A stretch of 15,519 nucleotides of DNA from Candidatus Bipolaricaulis sp. (GTDB taxonomy: Bacteria; Bipolaricaulota; Bipolaricaulia; Bipolaricaulales; Bipolaricaulaceae), in assembly GCA_020062805.1 (NCBI GenBank), contig JAGUVP010000102.1, positions 1-15,519 on the forward strand. Direction: 5' to 3'. Each line of letters starts with the position of its first letter. Position 1 is the stretch's first letter. A model generated the notes under the pieces. That model saw only the letters and a list, made by a program, of their open reading frames with translations, was not told the origin of the DNA and did no database searches. The translations under genes were made by a program, and so were the position numbers. This document shows, piece by piece, positions 14,972-15,519 of the stretch.

Positions 14972-15519
14972 TCATCCAGCCCCTGGCTCCCCGGGTTCCC
15001 CTGGCTCGCCGGGCTCCGCAGGATCCTCTGCTGGGGTCTCCTCCTTCACCGGCGTCCATTCGTGCGAGTAGATCCACTTCCCTGGCAGGCTCGGATCGGG
15101 TTCGTACCACCAGTACACGTACTCCTTGCCACCCGCGCCCTTGACGATGAACCACTGATTGTGCTCTGCAGTCGCCGGTAGGCTGGGGACCCTCCTCATG
15201 ACTCCCTTGCTCCACTCAATCCACACCCTTCCGTCGCTGTGGTAAGTCGTCTGAGCCACCTGATCCCTGTCTGCCTCTTGAACCACAACCCAGGTGCAGA
15301 AGGGCCCCACCCTTGCCGGCAGCTGCGTCACCCGCTTGGCGTGGAAGAGTCCTTTGATCGGATCGAACTCGAATGTAAGCTCTGCCGTGCACGTCCCATA
15401 CACGAGGGCCAGGTGCTGATCGCCGGCCTCCCCAAGGATCAGGACTTCCCTATGCGTGATCTCGCAGGCAACGGTCAGCTTCGGCCTCAGAGCGACCTCG
15501 CCCAGGTCGATGCTGGCAC
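14972..15519 (-). CDS. C-terminal part of a probable secreted protein with a Gly-Glu-Pro tail, 5' end outside the window
   Basis: The frame is open from the window edge to the TGA at 14972-14974, giving 181 residues. A GTG at 15403 exists, but the coding frame continues upstream without a stop, so it is probably internal. The first visible residues, IDLGEVALRPKL, resemble the end of the repeat modules in the downstream large secreted protein (VDLGTVSF and VNLGDVCL). The body is rich in aromatic and beta-forming residues (TWVVVQEAD, RVWIEWSKG, EYVYWWYEPD, WIYSHEWTPV) and has Cys18, Cys43 and Cys74. The C-terminus turns acidic and proline-rich (EETPAEDPAEP) and ends in GEPGEPGEPGAG, a short collagen-like Gly-X-Y run. 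No known family is recognised. The same strand, a 162-bp spacing and the shared module edge suggest functional partnership with the large protein. Secretion is inferred by analogy, since the N-terminus is not visible. Confidence 0.75.
   Translation of the reverse strand, partial: ASIDLGEVALRPKLTVACEITHREVLILGEAGDQHLALVYGTCTAELTFEFDPIKGLFHAKRVTQLPARVGPFCTWVVVQEADRDQVAQTTYHSDGRVWIEWSKGVMRRVPSLPATAEHNQWFIVKGAGGKEYVYWWYEPDPSLPGKWIYSHEWTPVKEETPAEDPAEPGEPGEPGEPGAG

Overview
The window is high-GC bacterial DNA (by eye above 60% G+C), densely coded, with short intergenic gaps and GTG starts next to ATG starts. The gene set points to an anaerobe that moves carbon through acetyl-CoA, acetate, formate and folate-bound C1 units: an ADP-forming acyl-CoA synthetase fused to an acetyltransferase, AMP-forming acetyl-CoA synthetase, formate-tetrahydrofolate ligase, FolD, an oxalate/formate-type transporter, an Fnr-like regulator and a hydrogenase maturation protease. 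This would suit an acetogen-like or fermentative lineage such as candidate phylum Bipolaricaulota (OP1/Acetothermia). That placement is an inference from gene content and style, not proven here. No CO dehydrogenase/acetyl-CoA synthase or hydrogenase subunit lies in the window, so a complete Wood-Ljungdahl pathway cannot be claimed.

Layout. (1) Positions 1-1944, plus strand: the C-terminal 647 residues of an ADP-forming acyl-CoA synthetase/GNAT fusion, cut by the window edge. (2) 2081-8031, minus strand, transcribed acs, then MFS transporter, then folD, then fhs. The last three are almost fused (2 and 6 bp gaps). acs is separated from the transporter by 81 bp containing a perfect 9-bp GC-rich hairpin. 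(3) 8205-10132, plus strand and divergent from acs: a DUF502 membrane protein, an Fnr/Crp-family regulator with an N-terminal cysteine cluster, and a HycI/HyaD-type hydrogenase maturation endopeptidase. (4) 10325-15519, minus strand: a 1494-residue secreted multidomain protein (duplicated beta modules, CARDB-like, PKD, an amphipathic beta region and a probable seven-bladed propeller), preceded by the 3' part of another gene whose product ends in a Gly-Glu-Pro tail.

How the parts may work together. Fhs and FolD carry formate to methylene-tetrahydrofolate (or the reverse), and the adjacent transporter would move formate or a related small carboxylate. Acs and the synthetase/GNAT fusion both act at the acetate/acetyl-CoA node. 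The fusion resembles the Pat acetyltransferases that switch Acs off by acetylating the lysine in its PKTRSGK motif, which is intact here (Lys619). The Fnr-like regulator, encoded divergently from acs and just before a hydrogenase maturation gene, is a candidate redox controller of the region. The secreted proteins form a separate, functionally unknown unit.

No tRNA, rRNA, CRISPR array, insertion sequence or phage gene was seen. No intergenic gap exceeds 200 bp. I found no convincing sigma-70 promoter pair, so promoter positions remain open.
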